DNA from: Salibacter halophilus
Lineage (GTDB): Bacteria > Bacteroidota > Bacteroidia > Flavobacteriales_G > Salibacteraceae
DNA: 64,000 nucleotides
Direction: 5' to 3'
NCBI RefSeq assembly: GCF_008806325.1
Contig: NZ_WACR01000011.1
Location: 40,623-104,622, forward strand
A program made the position numbers and the translations under genes. The notes below the pieces were generated by a model that was not told the DNA's origin, did no database searches, and worked only from the letters and a program-made list of their open reading frames with translations. Positions within the stretch are counted from its first letter, which is position 1. Each line of letters starts with the position of its first letter. Positions 36,714 through 44,393 of the stretch are shown piece after piece.

Positions 36714-37853
36714 ATGAATTTTGAAATGACAGAAAATCAGCGAATGATCCAGGATATGGTTCAGGATTTCGCTGAAAAAGAAATAAAGCCAAATGTCCTC
36801 AAGTGGGACGAAGAACAAACGTTTCCCGTTGACCTGATGAAAAGAATGGGTGAGCTGGGATTACTAGGAGTACTTGTTCCTAATGAATACGGAGGATCAG
36901 GTTTTGGTTATTTTGAATATGTAACTGCTATATCTGAGATTTCAAGAGTTTGCGGAGCAGTTGGATTATCAATGGCAGCTCACAACTCTCTATGCACGGG
37001 ACACATTTTACAGTTCGGAAATGAAGAGCAAAAGAAAAAGTATCTTCCAAAACTGGCATCAGGTGAACATATTGGTGCCTGGGGATTGACTGAAGCTAAT
37101 ACCGGTTCTGATGCAATGCGCATGAAGGTGACTGCTAAAAAAGACGGAAACGAATGGGTGATCAACGGTGCAAAAAACTGGATTACTCATGGTATTTCAG
37201 GAGATGTAGCAGTAGTTTTAGCCAGAACAGGAGATCTATTGGATAGTCACGGAATTACAGCTTTTATCGTTGAGCGCGGCACTCCTGGTTTTTCAGGCGG
37301 TAAAAAGGAAAACAAGCTCGGGATGCGTGCCAGTGAAACGGCTGAAATGATCTTTGAAGATTGCCGTGTACCTGAAGAAAATGTACTTGGTGAAGTAGGA
37401 GATGGCTTTGTTCAGGCCATGAAAGTTTTAGATGGTGGTCGTATTTCTATTGCAGCACTTTCTATTGGGATTGCTAAAGGAGCATTTGATGCTGCCAAGC
37501 AATATTCCAAAGAGCGCGAGCAATTTGGTCAGCCAATCTCCAAGTTCCAGGCAATAGCTTTCAAACTAGCAGACATGGCAAGCGAAATTGAAGCAGCAGA
37601 ATTGTTGACAATGCAGGCTGCGGATATGAAGAATCGTGGAGAAAAAATGACTAAAGAGTCAGCAATGGCCAAGTACATGGCTTCTGAAGTTTCTTGCAGA
37701 GCTGCCAATGAAGCAGTTCAAATATTTGGCGGTTACGGATACACAAAAGAATACCCGGTTGAGAAATTCTACCGTGATTGTAAGCTGTGTACAATTGGAG
37801 AAGGAACATCTGAAATCCAAAAACTCGTAATTGCACGAGAAATATTAAAATAG
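36714..37853 (+). CDS. Acyl-CoA dehydrogenase
   Basis: 379-residue FAD-dependent acyl-CoA dehydrogenase, first step of beta-oxidation or branched-chain amino-acid breakdown. Visible: the N-terminal helical domain, [10 protein letters not shown] (about 124-133) near the flavin, and the C-terminal [14 protein letters not shown] with the catalytic glutamate (about 364). The chain-length class cannot be assigned. A TATATTTC element ends 5 nt before the ATG, so the message may be nearly leaderless. Confidence 0.92.
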   Translation: MNFEMTENQRMIQDMVQDFAEKEIKPNVLKWDEEQTFPVDLMKRMGELGLLGVLVPNEYGGSGFGYFEYVTAISEISRVCGAVGLSMAAHNSLCTGHILQFGNEEQKKKYLPKLASGEHIGAWGLTEANTGSDAMRMKVTAKKDGNEWVINGAKNWITHGISGDVAVVLARTGDLLDSHGITAFIVERGTPGFSGGKKENKLGMRASETAEMIFEDCRVPEENVLGEVGDGFVQAMKVLDGGRISIAALSIGIAKGAFDAAKQYSKEREQFGQPISKFQAIAFKLADMASEIEAAELLTMQAADMKNRGEKMTKESAMAKYMASEVSCRAANEAVQIFGGYGYTKEYPVEKFYRDCKLCTIGEGTSEIQKLVIAREILK

Positions 37854-37877
37854 GCTTGGCAATCTGAAAATTAGATT

Positions 37878-37885
37878 TACTTTTG
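37878..37885 (+). promoter_or_regulatory. rpsU promoter, -7 element TACTTTTG
   Basis: Exact TAnnTTTG match. Transcription would begin within about 10 nt of the strong Shine-Dalgarno, giving a leader of about 25 nt made almost wholly of that site. Confidence 0.65.
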
Positions 37886-37895
37886 CCGGACTTAC

Positions 37896-37906
37896 GAAAG
37901 GAGGTG
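37896..37906 (+). promoter_or_regulatory. Very strong Shine-Dalgarno of rpsU
   Basis: GAAAGGAGGTG is complementary over all 11 bases to the 3' tail of 16S rRNA (CACCUCCUUUC) and lies 10 nt before the ATG. Other gene starts in this window lack such a site, as expected in Bacteroidota. See the finding on bS21 autoregulation. Confidence 0.9.
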
Positions 37907-37916
37907 GATAAGAATT

Positions 37917-38108
37917 ATGCTAGTTATACCAGTTAAAGAAGGCGAATCAATAGAAAGAGCCTTAAAAAAGTACAAGAAAAAATTTGAGCGTACAGGCGTT
38001 ATGCGTGAACTAAGGGATCGTCAAAAATACACGAAACCTTCAATGGAACGCAGAGAACAAAAGCTCAAAGCAATATATAAGCAACAGCTTAGACAGGAAG
38101 AAGAATAA
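37917..38108 (+). CDS. rpsU: Ribosomal protein bS21
   Basis: 63-residue small-subunit protein, very basic in the middle, with a Glu-rich end. In Flavobacterium johnsoniae, bS21 with bS18 and bS6 holds the 16S 3' tail so that ribosomes ignore Shine-Dalgarno sites, and Tyr54 of bS21 packs against it; this protein has Tyr at position 54 (Ala-Ile-Tyr-Lys). The gene has its own promoter, an 11-nt Shine-Dalgarno and a strong stem-loop downstream. Confidence 0.95.
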   Translation: MLVIPVKEGESIERALKKYKKKFERTGVMRELRDRQKYTKPSMERREQKLKAIYKQQLRQEEE

Positions 38109-38130
38109 GCAACTCTTCCGTAAAATATTT

Positions 38131-38181
38131 TTGGACCTATAGAGGAAAAGTGTTTTTAAATCACTACCTTTATAGGTCCAA
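38131..38181 (+). terminator. Long stem-loop after rpsU
   Basis: A 15-bp stem, TTGGACCTATAGAGG with CCTTTATAGGTCCAA (one G-T pair), with a 21-base loop that holds a smaller AGTG/CACT stem. TTTGTTTG follows. It is a probable terminator or mRNA end-protecting structure separating rpsU from xerC. Confidence 0.7.
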
Positions 38182-38195
38182 TTTGTTTGTGAGAA

Positions 38196-39086
38196 ATGTT
38201 GCCAATAGAGAAGTTCATCAGATACATAAAACTGGAAAAGCGCTACTCAGATCATACAGTTACAGCTTACCAAAATGATTTACTGGCTTTTCAGCAGTTT
38301 TTGGATGAAACTCTTGAAGAGGACTATCATCTCACAGATATTAACTATCAACTCATTCGTTCCTGGATTCTAAAACTCGTGAACGAAGGGATGGAAAACA
38401 CTTCCGTGAATAGGAAGATCTCTACTCTGAAATCATTCTTTAAATTTCAATTGAGAAAGAGAACAATCCAAACCAATCCCACTCAAAAAATCATAGCACC
38501 CAAAAACAAGAAGCGACTTCCACAATTCGTATCTCAATCTGATATGGATAAACTTTTTAGCCGGTCAGAGTATTTTACTGATGATTGGGTAGGGTGCAGG
38601 AATCAACTCTTGATCGAGATGTTGTATCAAACCGGAATGCGTACATCTGAATTGATCAATCTCACCCACAATCAGCTCGATTTGAGTCGGGGTATAATCA
38701 AGATAATAGGGAAAGGGAATAAAGAACGCTATGTTCCCATAACGGCAGAACTGCGAAGTTTAATTGATAAATATTTGAGTCACAGTCAGAACCCAAATCC
38801 AGCTGATAGCGAAGTAATTTTTGTCACAGAAAAAGGAAATAAACTATATCCAAAACTCGTATATAACATCGTGCGAAGTTGCCTGGATCAAATAACGACT
38901 ATTGAAAAGCGAAGTCCTCATGTCTTGAGGCATACTTTTGCTACTCATCTCCTCAACCGCGGAGCCGAGTTAAATACCATAAAAGAGCTTTTGGGGCATT
39001 CAAATTTATCAGCAACAGAAGTTTACACACACAATTCATTTGAGAAATTAAAAGACATTTATAAACACGCCCATCCAAGGGCCTAA
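38196..39086 (+). CDS. xerC: Tyrosine recombinase XerC/XerD
   Basis: 296-residue site-specific recombinase that resolves chromosome dimers at dif. The SAM-like N-terminal domain (about 1-85) is followed by the catalytic domain with all six residues: Arg149, Lys173, His242, Arg245, His268 and Tyr277. The length is normal for Xer proteins and the position between rpsU and hpf is conserved in Bacteroidota, so it is a housekeeping Xer and not a mobile-element integrase. C versus D cannot be told from the sequence alone. Confidence 0.92.
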   Translation: MLPIEKFIRYIKLEKRYSDHTVTAYQNDLLAFQQFLDETLEEDYHLTDINYQLIRSWILKLVNEGMENTSVNRKISTLKSFFKFQLRKRTIQTNPTQKIIAPKNKKRLPQFVSQSDMDKLFSRSEYFTDDWVGCRNQLLIEMLYQTGMRTSELINLTHNQLDLSRGIIKIIGKGNKERYVPITAELRSLIDKYLSHSQNPNPADSEVIFVTEKGNKLYPKLVYNIVRSCLDQITTIEKRSPHVLRHTFATHLLNRGAELNTIKELLGHSNLSATEVYTHNSFEKLKDIYKHAHPRA

Positions 39087-39097
39087 AATCATTAGAT

Positions 39098-39397
39098 ATG
39101 AAATTAGACATTCAATCCGTACATTTTGATGCTGATCAAAAACTAGTTGATTTCATACAGCGCAAAGCTGATAAGCTTGAACAATATTTTGATGGAATTA
39201 TTTCAGGAGAAGTGATATTGAGAGTGGAAAACACTGAAGATAGATCGAATAAAATCGTAGAGATGAAACTGGAAATACCTGGTAATAACCCATTTGCCAA
39301 AAAGCAGTGCAAAACTTTTGAAGAAGCTACTGACAATTGCGTGGAAGCCCTTCGCAGACAAATCAAAAAGACAAAAGAAAAATTGCGCACACATTAG
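39098..39397 (+). CDS. hpf: Ribosome hibernation promoting factor (short form)
   Basis: 99-residue HPF/RaiA-type protein that binds the 30S decoding site and silences ribosomes in stationary phase. Ser-Val-His-Phe and the helical Lys/Arg-rich end are typical. It is the short form without the C-terminal dimerisation domain. It lies 11 nt after xerC, and a terminator and the tRNA promoter follow. Confidence 0.9.
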   Translation: MKLDIQSVHFDADQKLVDFIQRKADKLEQYFDGIISGEVILRVENTEDRSNKIVEMKLEIPGNNPFAKKQCKTFEEATDNCVEALRRQIKKTKEKLRTH

Positions 39398-39440
39398 GTG
39401 AAAAAAAAGAAATAAAGTTTGCACGAAATATTTTTGTTAT

Positions 39441-39448
39441 TACATTTG
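39441..39448 (+). promoter_or_regulatory. tRNA-tuf cluster promoter, -7 element TACATTTG
   Basis: Exact TAnnTTTG match with TTTG 23 nt upstream as -33 element. It lies directly against the left arm of a terminator hairpin, so new transcripts would start inside that arm. Confidence 0.7.
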
Positions 39449-39479
39449 CAGTCCTTTTGAAAGAAAGGGCTGTTTTTTT
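39449..39479 (+). terminator. Intrinsic terminator of the xerC-hpf transcript
   Basis: A 9-bp stem CAGTCCTTT/AAAGGGCTG (one T-G pair), six-base loop and seven T. It ends 9 nt before the first tRNA. Confidence 0.85.
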
Positions 39480-39488
39480 GCAGCAAAA

Positions 39489-39562
39489 GCCAATGTAGCT
39501 CAGCTGGCTAGAGCAGCTGATTTGTAATCAGCCGGTCGGGGGTTCGAGTCCCTCCATTGGCT
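39489..39562 (+). tRNA. tRNA-Thr (anticodon TGT)
   Basis: 74 nt with a GCCAATG/CATTGGC acceptor stem, discriminator T, D-loop AGCTGGCTAGA, anticodon loop TTTGTAA on a GCTGA/TCAGC stem and T-arm GGGTTCGAGTC. It reads ACA and ACG. CCA is not encoded. Confidence 0.97.
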
Positions 39563-39584
39563 CGCTTTTTTAAATGTTTTGATT

Positions 39585-39666
39585 GGGGAGATACCGAAGC
39601 GGTCAAACGGGGCAGACTGTAAATCTGTTGGCTACGCCTTCGTAGGTTCGAATCCTGCTCTCCCCA
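39585..39666 (+). tRNA. tRNA-Tyr (anticodon GTA)
   Basis: 82 nt class II tRNA with a GGGGAGA/TCTCCCC acceptor stem, discriminator A, anticodon loop CTGTAAA and a long variable arm (GGCTACGCCTTCGTAGG region), as expected for bacterial tRNA-Tyr. CCA is not encoded. Confidence 0.97.
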
Positions 39667-39677
39667 CTTTGATTTAA

Positions 39678-39751
39678 GCGGGAGTAGCTCAGCTGGCTAG
39701 AGCATTAGCCTTCCAAGCTAAGGGTCGCGGGTTCGAATCCCGTTTCCCGCT
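39678..39751 (+). tRNA. tRNA-Gly (anticodon TCC)
   Basis: 74 nt with a GCGGGAG/TTCCCGC acceptor stem, discriminator T, anticodon loop CTTCCAA on a TTAGC/GCTAA stem. It reads GGA and GGG. Confidence 0.97.
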
Positions 39752-39753
39752 CT

Positions 39754-39788
39754 AAATAAATAGATGAATTGATCATCTGTTTATTTTT
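39754..39788 (+). terminator. Hairpin with T run between tRNA-Gly and tRNA-Thr
   Basis: A 14-bp stem, AAATAAATAGATGA with TCATCTGTTTATTT (one T-G pair), loop ATTGA, ending in TTTTT. It may terminate the first three tRNAs or act as a processing site before the tRNA-Thr/tuf transcript. Confidence 0.6.
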
Positions 39789-39837
39789 AAGTGAGAAGCA
39801 AGATTGGTGATGTGAAGAGAAAGTTTCTCACACGATT

Positions 39838-39909
<72 letters not shown>

Positions 39910-39977
39910 CTAAGGTGGCGTATTTAAACGATGAAAATTATATATTAAAGAGGAATTAATTAACTAATTCAAAAGCT

Positions 39978-41162
39978 ATGGCTAAAGAAACTTTTGATCG
40001 TTCCAAACCGCACATTAACATAGGTACGATAGGTCACGTTGACCACGGAAAAACAACTTTGACAGCTGCTATTACAACTGTTCTTTCAGGACAAGGGTTG
40101 TCAGATAAGCGCGATTTCGATACTATCGATAACGCACCAGAAGAAAAAGAACGTGGTATTACAATTAATACGTCACACGTTGAATATACAACTGACAAGC
40201 GTCACTACGCTCACGTTGACTGTCCAGGTCACGCTGACTACGTAAAAAACATGATTACTGGTGCTGCCCAAATGGACGGTGCTATTTTAGTAGTTGCTGC
40301 AACTGATGGTCCAATGCCACAAACTCGTGAGCACATTCTACTTGCTCGTCAGGTAAATGTTCCTGCAATCGTAGTTTTCATGAATAAGGTTGACCTTGTT
40401 GACGATGAAGAACTACTAGAGCTAGTAGAGATGGAAATCCGTGAATTGCTTTCTTTCTATGACTTTGATGGTGATAACACTCCAGTTATCCAGGGATCTG
40501 CTCTTGGCGCACTTAACGGTGAAGAAAAGTGGGTTAACAAAGTAGTAGAATTGATGGATGCAGTTGATGAGCACATTCCATTGCCTCCACGTGATGTTGA
40601 CAAAGAGTTCTTGATGCCAGTTGAAGATGTATTCTCAATTACAGGTCGTGGTACAGTTGCTACTGGACGTATCGAATCTGGTGTTGTTAATACAGGTGAT
40701 GAAGTTGAAATCTCAGGAATGGGATCAAACATGAAGTCAACTATTACAGGTGTTGAGATGTTCCGCAAAATCCTCGATAGAGGTGAAGCTGGTGACAATG
40801 TTGGTCTTCTTTTGAGAGGTATCGACAAGAAAGACATTAAACGCGGTCAGGTAATATCTAGACCAGGAACAATAACTCCTCACACTAAGTTTAAAGCTGA
40901 GGTATATATCCTTAAAAAAGAAGAAGGTGGACGTCACACTCCATTCCACAATAAGTATCGTCCACAGTTCTACTTGAGAACAACTGACGTTACTGGTGAA
41001 ATTCTTCTTGAAGAAGGTCGTGAAATGGTAATGCCAGGTGATAACCTTACAATTACTGTTGAATTGATCGCGCCTGTAGCTATCAACACAGGTCTTAAAT
41101 TCGCTATTCGCGAAGGTGGACGTACAGTTGGTGCTGGTCAGGTTACTGAAATTATTGAGTAA
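39978..41162 (+). CDS. tuf: Translation elongation factor Tu
   Basis: 394-residue EF-Tu, the GTPase that brings aminoacyl-tRNA to the ribosome. The G1 loop Gly-His-Val-Asp-His-Gly-Lys-Thr is at about 19-26; DCPGHAD and Asn-Lys-Val-Asp follow; domains 2 and 3 are complete. Codon use is strongly biased to T- and A-ending codons with frequent CGT, as for highly expressed genes. It lies between tRNA-Thr and tRNA-Trp in the conserved Bacteroidota order. It carries no exact interspersed motif copy. Confidence 0.98.
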   Translation: MAKETFDRSKPHINIGTIGHVDHGKTTLTAAITTVLSGQGLSDKRDFDTIDNAPEEKERGITINTSHVEYTTDKRHYAHVDCPGHADYVKNMITGAAQMDGAILVVAATDGPMPQTREHILLARQVNVPAIVVFMNKVDLVDDEELLELVEMEIRELLSFYDFDGDNTPVIQGSALGALNGEEKWVNKVVELMDAVDEHIPLPPRDVDKEFLMPVEDVFSITGRGTVATGRIESGVVNTGDEVEISGMGSNMKSTITGVEMFRKILDRGEAGDNVGLLLRGIDKKDIKRGQVISRPGTITPHTKFKAEVYILKKEEGGRHTPFHNKYRPQFYLRTTDVTGEILLEEGREMVMPGDNLTITVELIAPVAINTGLKFAIREGGRTVGAGQVTEIIE

Positions 41163-41192
41163 TTATTGCTCTCAATACTTGAAATTATATCG

Positions 41193-41220
41193 AAGGTGTC
41201 CCGTTTTTACGGGATACCTT
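41193..41220 (+). terminator. Hairpin between tuf and tRNA-Trp
   Basis: An 11-bp stem AAGGTGTCCCG/CGGGATACCTT with loop TTTTTA. There is only a weak T run afterwards, so partial termination or RNA processing before tRNA-Trp is likelier than a full stop. Confidence 0.6.
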
Positions 41221-41239
41221 TCGCTATGAATACAGGTTT

Positions 41240-41312
41240 ACGGGTGTAGCTCAACTGGTAGAGCACTGGTCTCCAAAACCAGGGGCTGTGGGTTCGATTC
41301 CTACCACCCGTG
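41240..41312 (+). tRNA. tRNA-Trp (anticodon CCA)
   Basis: 73 nt with an ACGGGTG/CACCCGT acceptor stem, discriminator G, and anticodon loop CTCCAAA on a CTGGT/ACCAG stem. It lies between tuf and secE, the usual place in Bacteroidota. Confidence 0.97.
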
Positions 41313-41327
41313 CAAATATTAACAGCA

Positions 41328-41522
41328 ATGAATAGTATCACGAATTACATAAAAGAATCATATAACGAGCTTCGTCATAAGGTTACTTGGCCAACACTTA
41401 AAGAATTACAGGGGAGTTCTGTTTTGGTTCTTGTTACTAGTTTGATCATTGCTCTTATCGTTTATGGAATGGATGCTGGTTTCGGTCAAATCTTAGGGTT
41501 CATTTATGAAACAATTTATTAA
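41328..41522 (+). CDS. secE: Preprotein translocase subunit SecE
   Basis: 64-residue single-helix SecE, a partner of SecY. The conserved Glu-Leu-Arg...Lys-Val-Thr-Trp-Pro amphipathic segment is at about 12-21, and the membrane helix at about 32-55. The start is the ATG 15 nt after tRNA-Trp; an in-frame GTG further up lies inside the tRNA and is rejected. It is 15 nt before nusG. Confidence 0.95.
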   Translation: MNSITNYIKESYNELRHKVTWPTLKELQGSSVLVLVTSLIIALIVYGMDAGFGQILGFIYETIY

Positions 41523-41537
41523 CCCTCTACTGATAGT

Positions 41538-42101
41538 ATGATGACTGAAGAGAAAAAAGAAATAGAAAAAAAGTGGTACGTAGTGCGTGCTGTTAGTGGT
41601 AAGGAGAAGAAGGTTAAAGAGCAGCTCGAAGTAGAAATTAGTAGGTTGAATCTAGAAGATTATGTTTCTCAGGTTTTGATTCCTACTGAAAAGGTTTATC
41701 AAATTAGAAATGGGAAGAAAATTTCGAAAGAAAGAAACTTTTTCCCTGGTTATGTACTGATCGAAGCTGCACTTACTGGTGAGATACCACATATTATTAA
41801 AAATGTAACCAATGTAATTGGTTTTCTCGGAGCTACTAAAGGAGGAGATCCTGTCCCAATGAGGCAGGCAGAAGTGAATAGGATTTTAGGAAAAGTAGAC
41901 GAGTTAGCAGATAGTGATGAGGAAGTAAACATTCCTTACATAGTTGGCGAATCTGTTAAAGTTATTGATGGACCCTTTAACAATTTTACTGGTGTTATTG
42001 AGGAAATCAATGAAGAGAAGAAGAAACTCAAGGTTATGGTGAAAATTTTTGGTAGAAAGACACCACTTGAGTTGAATTATATGCAAGTAGAAAAAGAATA
42101 A
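41538..42101 (+). CDS. nusG: Transcription termination/antitermination factor NusG
   Basis: 187 residues: an NGN domain beginning Lys-Trp-Tyr-Val-Val-Arg-Ala (about 12-18) with Phe-Phe-Pro-Gly-Tyr-Val near 66-71, and a KOW domain (Gly-Pro-Phe...Gly-Val-Ile-Glu-Glu, about 145-160). It links RNA polymerase with Rho and the ribosome. It opens with tandem ATG ATG. Part of the secE-nusG-rpl-rpo order. Confidence 0.96.
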   Translation: MMTEEKKEIEKKWYVVRAVSGKEKKVKEQLEVEISRLNLEDYVSQVLIPTEKVYQIRNGKKISKERNFFPGYVLIEAALTGEIPHIIKNVTNVIGFLGATKGGDPVPMRQAEVNRILGKVDELADSDEEVNIPYIVGESVKVIDGPFNNFTGVIEEINEEKKKLKVMVKIFGRKTPLELNYMQVEKE

Positions 42102-42164
42102 TTGAATTGCTCATCGTTTCAAATGCTTCCCTTTGAGCGATAGATTAAATAGAGAAATAGAAAA

Positions 42165-42587
42165 ATGGCTAAAGAGGTAAGTAAAATAGTAAAACTTCAG
42201 GTAAGAGGAGGAGCAGCTAATCCATCTCCACCTGTAGGTCCAGCACTTGGTGCAGCTGGAGTTAACATCATGGAGTTCTGTAAGCAGTTTAATGCTAGAA
42301 CCCAGGATAAGCAAGGGAAGGTATTGCCGGTTGTTATTACAGTTTATGGCGATAAATCCTTTGACTTTGTTGTTAAAACTCCACCGGTAGCTGTTCAATT
42401 AAAGGAAGCATCTAAGTTAAAAACAGCTTCGCCTGAACCTAACAGAAAAAAGGTAGCTACTTTAACGAAAGATCAGATTAAGGCTATTGCTGAAGATAAA
42501 ATGCCTGATCTTAACTGCTTCACTGTAGAATCGGCAATGGAAATGGTAGCCGGTACTGCTAGAAGCATGGGAATCATCGTTAAGTAA
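42165..42587 (+). CDS. rplK: Ribosomal protein uL11
   Basis: 140-residue L11 of the GTPase-associated centre, with the N-terminal [11 protein letters not shown] segment (about 19-29) and the RNA-binding C-terminal domain ending Gly-Ile-Ile-Val-Lys. Normal length. Confidence 0.97.
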   Translation: MAKEVSKIVKLQVRGGAANPSPPVGPALGAAGVNIMEFCKQFNARTQDKQGKVLPVVITVYGDKSFDFVVKTPPVAVQLKEASKLKTASPEPNRKKVATLTKDQIKAIAEDKMPDLNCFTVESAMEMVAGTARSMGIIVK

Positions 42588-42613
42588 TTGTTGAATTAGG
42601 TTAAAATTGAATC

Positions 42614-43318
42614 ATGTCAAAGTTGACTAAAAATAGAAAAGAGGCGGAGTCTAAGTTAGAGGCTGAAAAAGCTTATACACTTGGTGAAGCTTCTGGACTT
42701 GTTAAAGAAATATCAAATACTAAATTTGACTCATCAGTTGATTTAGCTATTCGTCTTGGTGTAGATCCAAGAAAAGCTAACCAAATGGTGAGAGGTTCAG
42801 TTTCATTGCCACACGGAACCGGTAAAGATGTTAAAGTTCTTGTTCTTTGCACTGCTGATAAAGAAGAAGAAGCTAAAGAAGCCGGTGCTGACTATGTTGG
42901 ACTCGATGAATACATCGATAAGATTAAAGGTGGATGGACTGATGTAGATGTTATCATTACAATGCCTTCAGTTATGGGGAAAGTTGGTGCTCTCGGTCGT
43001 ATTTTAGGACCAAGAGGTTTGATGCCAAACCCTAAAACAGGTACTGTAACGATGGATATTGCGAAAGCAGTAAAAGATACAAAAGCCGGTAAAATCGACT
43101 TTAAAGTTGATAAGTACGGTATTATCAACACTACAGTTGGTAAGGCTTCTTTTACAGCTGAGCAAATCAAAGAAAATGCAAGTGAGTTGTTACAAACTAT
43201 ATTAAAGTTGAAGCCAACTGCGGCTAAAGGTACTTATGTGAGAAGTATTTTTATGTCCAGTACAATGAGTCCCAGTATACAGATTGAACCCAAATCAGTT
43301 GGTGCTGTAGGGGCTTAA
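42614..43318 (+). CDS. rplA: Ribosomal protein uL1
   Basis: 234-residue L1 of the ribosomal stalk, same length as in E. coli, with [14 protein letters not shown] near 129-142. In many bacteria L1 represses its own rplKA message. 26 nt after rplK. Confidence 0.97.
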   Translation: MSKLTKNRKEAESKLEAEKAYTLGEASGLVKEISNTKFDSSVDLAIRLGVDPRKANQMVRGSVSLPHGTGKDVKVLVLCTADKEEEAKEAGADYVGLDEYIDKIKGGWTDVDVIITMPSVMGKVGALGRILGPRGLMPNPKTGTVTMDIAKAVKDTKAGKIDFKVDKYGIINTTVGKASFTAEQIKENASELLQTILKLKPTAAKGTYVRSIFMSSTMSPSIQIEPKSVGAVGA

Positions 43319-43350
43319 CAATCCTTTAACCGAACGAATAAAAGTTAGAG

Positions 43351-43875
43351 ATGACCAGAGAACAAAAGAATCAAGAAATTGCCAATTTGGCTGAAACTCT
43401 TTCTAGCAATGGTATTATATACCTTGCTGACATCTCTGAGCTCGATTCTTCGAACACTTCTAAGCTTAGAAGAATGTGCTTCAAAAAAGAAGTACAGATT
43501 AAAATGGTCAAAAACACACTTTTGGCTAAAGCGATAGAAAAAGTAGAAGATAAAGATTTTGGTGAAATTCCATCTGTTTTAAAGGGAAGTACTTCTCTGA
43601 TGATTTCAGAGACTGGTAATGTTCCTGCAAAACTGATCAAAGAGTTCAGAAAAAAAGAGGAAAAGCCCTTATTGAAGGCAGCCTATATTGACGAGTCAGT
43701 TTATATTGGAGACGATCAGTTAGAAATGCTTGCAGCGCTCAAGTCGAAAGATGAGCTTATTGCAGAAGTGGTTTCTATACTTCAATCTCCAGCCAAAACT
43801 GTTGTCTCTCAATTACAGTCTGGTAAAGATAAATTGTCAGGAGTTGTAAAAGCTCTTGCAGATAGAGAAGAATAA
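43351..43875 (+). CDS. rplJ: Ribosomal protein uL10
   Basis: 174-residue L10, the base that anchors L7/L12 dimers. The globular N-terminal half binds 23S rRNA, and the C-terminal helix that carries L7/L12 is visible from about 135 on. 32 nt after rplA and 35 nt before rplL. Confidence 0.95.
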   Translation: MTREQKNQEIANLAETLSSNGIIYLADISELDSSNTSKLRRMCFKKEVQIKMVKNTLLAKAIEKVEDKDFGEIPSVLKGSTSLMISETGNVPAKLIKEFRKKEEKPLLKAAYIDESVYIGDDQLEMLAALKSKDELIAEVVSILQSPAKTVVSQLQSGKDKLSGVVKALADREE

Positions 43876-43910
43876 AAATTGTTGAATCAACTTTCGAAAA
43901 ATCCAATACA

Positions 43911-44288
43911 ATGGCAGATTTAAAATCGTTTGCTGACCAATTAGTAAACTTAACTGTTAAAGAAGTTAACGAATTAGCAGATATTCTCAAAGAAGAATAC
44001 GGAATTGAACCAGCAGCTGCGGCTGTTGCTGTAGCCGGACCAGGTGGTGGCGGTGAAGGCGGTGAAGCTGAAGAACAAACAGAATTTACTGTAGTTCTTA
44101 AAGCTGCAGGCTCTCAAAAACTTAAAGTAGTTAAAGCTGTAAAAGAACTTACCGGTCTCGGACTTAAAGAAGCGAAAGAAATCGTTGACGGTGCTCCTAA
44201 AGAAATTAAAGAAGGAGTTGCTAAAGACGAAGCTGAATCACTTAAGTCACAACTTGAAGAAGCCGGTGCTGAAGTTGAGCTCAAGTAA
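43911..44288 (+). CDS. rplL: Ribosomal protein bL12 (L7/L12)
   Basis: 125-residue stalk protein: an N-terminal dimerisation helix, an Ala/Gly-rich hinge (about 36-56) and a C-terminal factor-binding domain with Gly-Leu-Gly-Leu-Lys-Glu-Ala-Lys near 83-90. Two hairpins follow before rpoB. Confidence 0.97.
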   Translation: MADLKSFADQLVNLTVKEVNELADILKEEYGIEPAAAAVAVAGPGGGGEGGEAEEQTEFTVVLKAAGSQKLKVVKAVKELTGLGLKEAKEIVDGAPKEIKEGVAKDEAESLKSQLEEAGAEVELK

Positions 44289-44299
44289 TATAGCTCGCA

Positions 44300-44319
44300 G
44301 CTTATAATAAGCTTTTTTG
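44300..44319 (+). terminator. Attenuator-like hairpin after rplL
   Basis: A 6-bp stem AGCTTA/TAAGCT, loop TAA, followed directly by six T. A short terminator placed 11 nt after rplL could set the ratio of L12 to RNA polymerase. Confidence 0.6.
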
Positions 44320-44323
44320 CAAG

Positions 44324-44351
44324 GTTTAGGCCCCTCTGTGGGTCTAAACCC
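44324..44351 (+). promoter_or_regulatory. Second hairpin in the rplL-rpoB gap
   Basis: An 11-bp stem GGTTTAGGCCC/GGGTCTAAACC (one G-T pair) with loop CTCTGT and no T tract. It may be an RNase processing site or part of rpoB control, as in the rplL-rpoB gap of E. coli, which has an attenuator and an RNase III site. Confidence 0.55.
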
Positions 44352-44393
44352 TCTTGTGTTTATAGACGTTTTTAGTTCTAACTTTTCCATTTA

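Noticed and set aside
38196..39086. Tyrosine recombinase as a sign of an integrated mobile element
   Set aside because: Length, catalytic residues and the position between rpsU and hpf fit a housekeeping Xer; tRNAs downstream show no attachment-site duplication.
41310..41327. GTG start extending SecE into tRNA-Trp
   Set aside because: The extension overlaps the tRNA 3' end; SecE relatives start at the downstream ATG.
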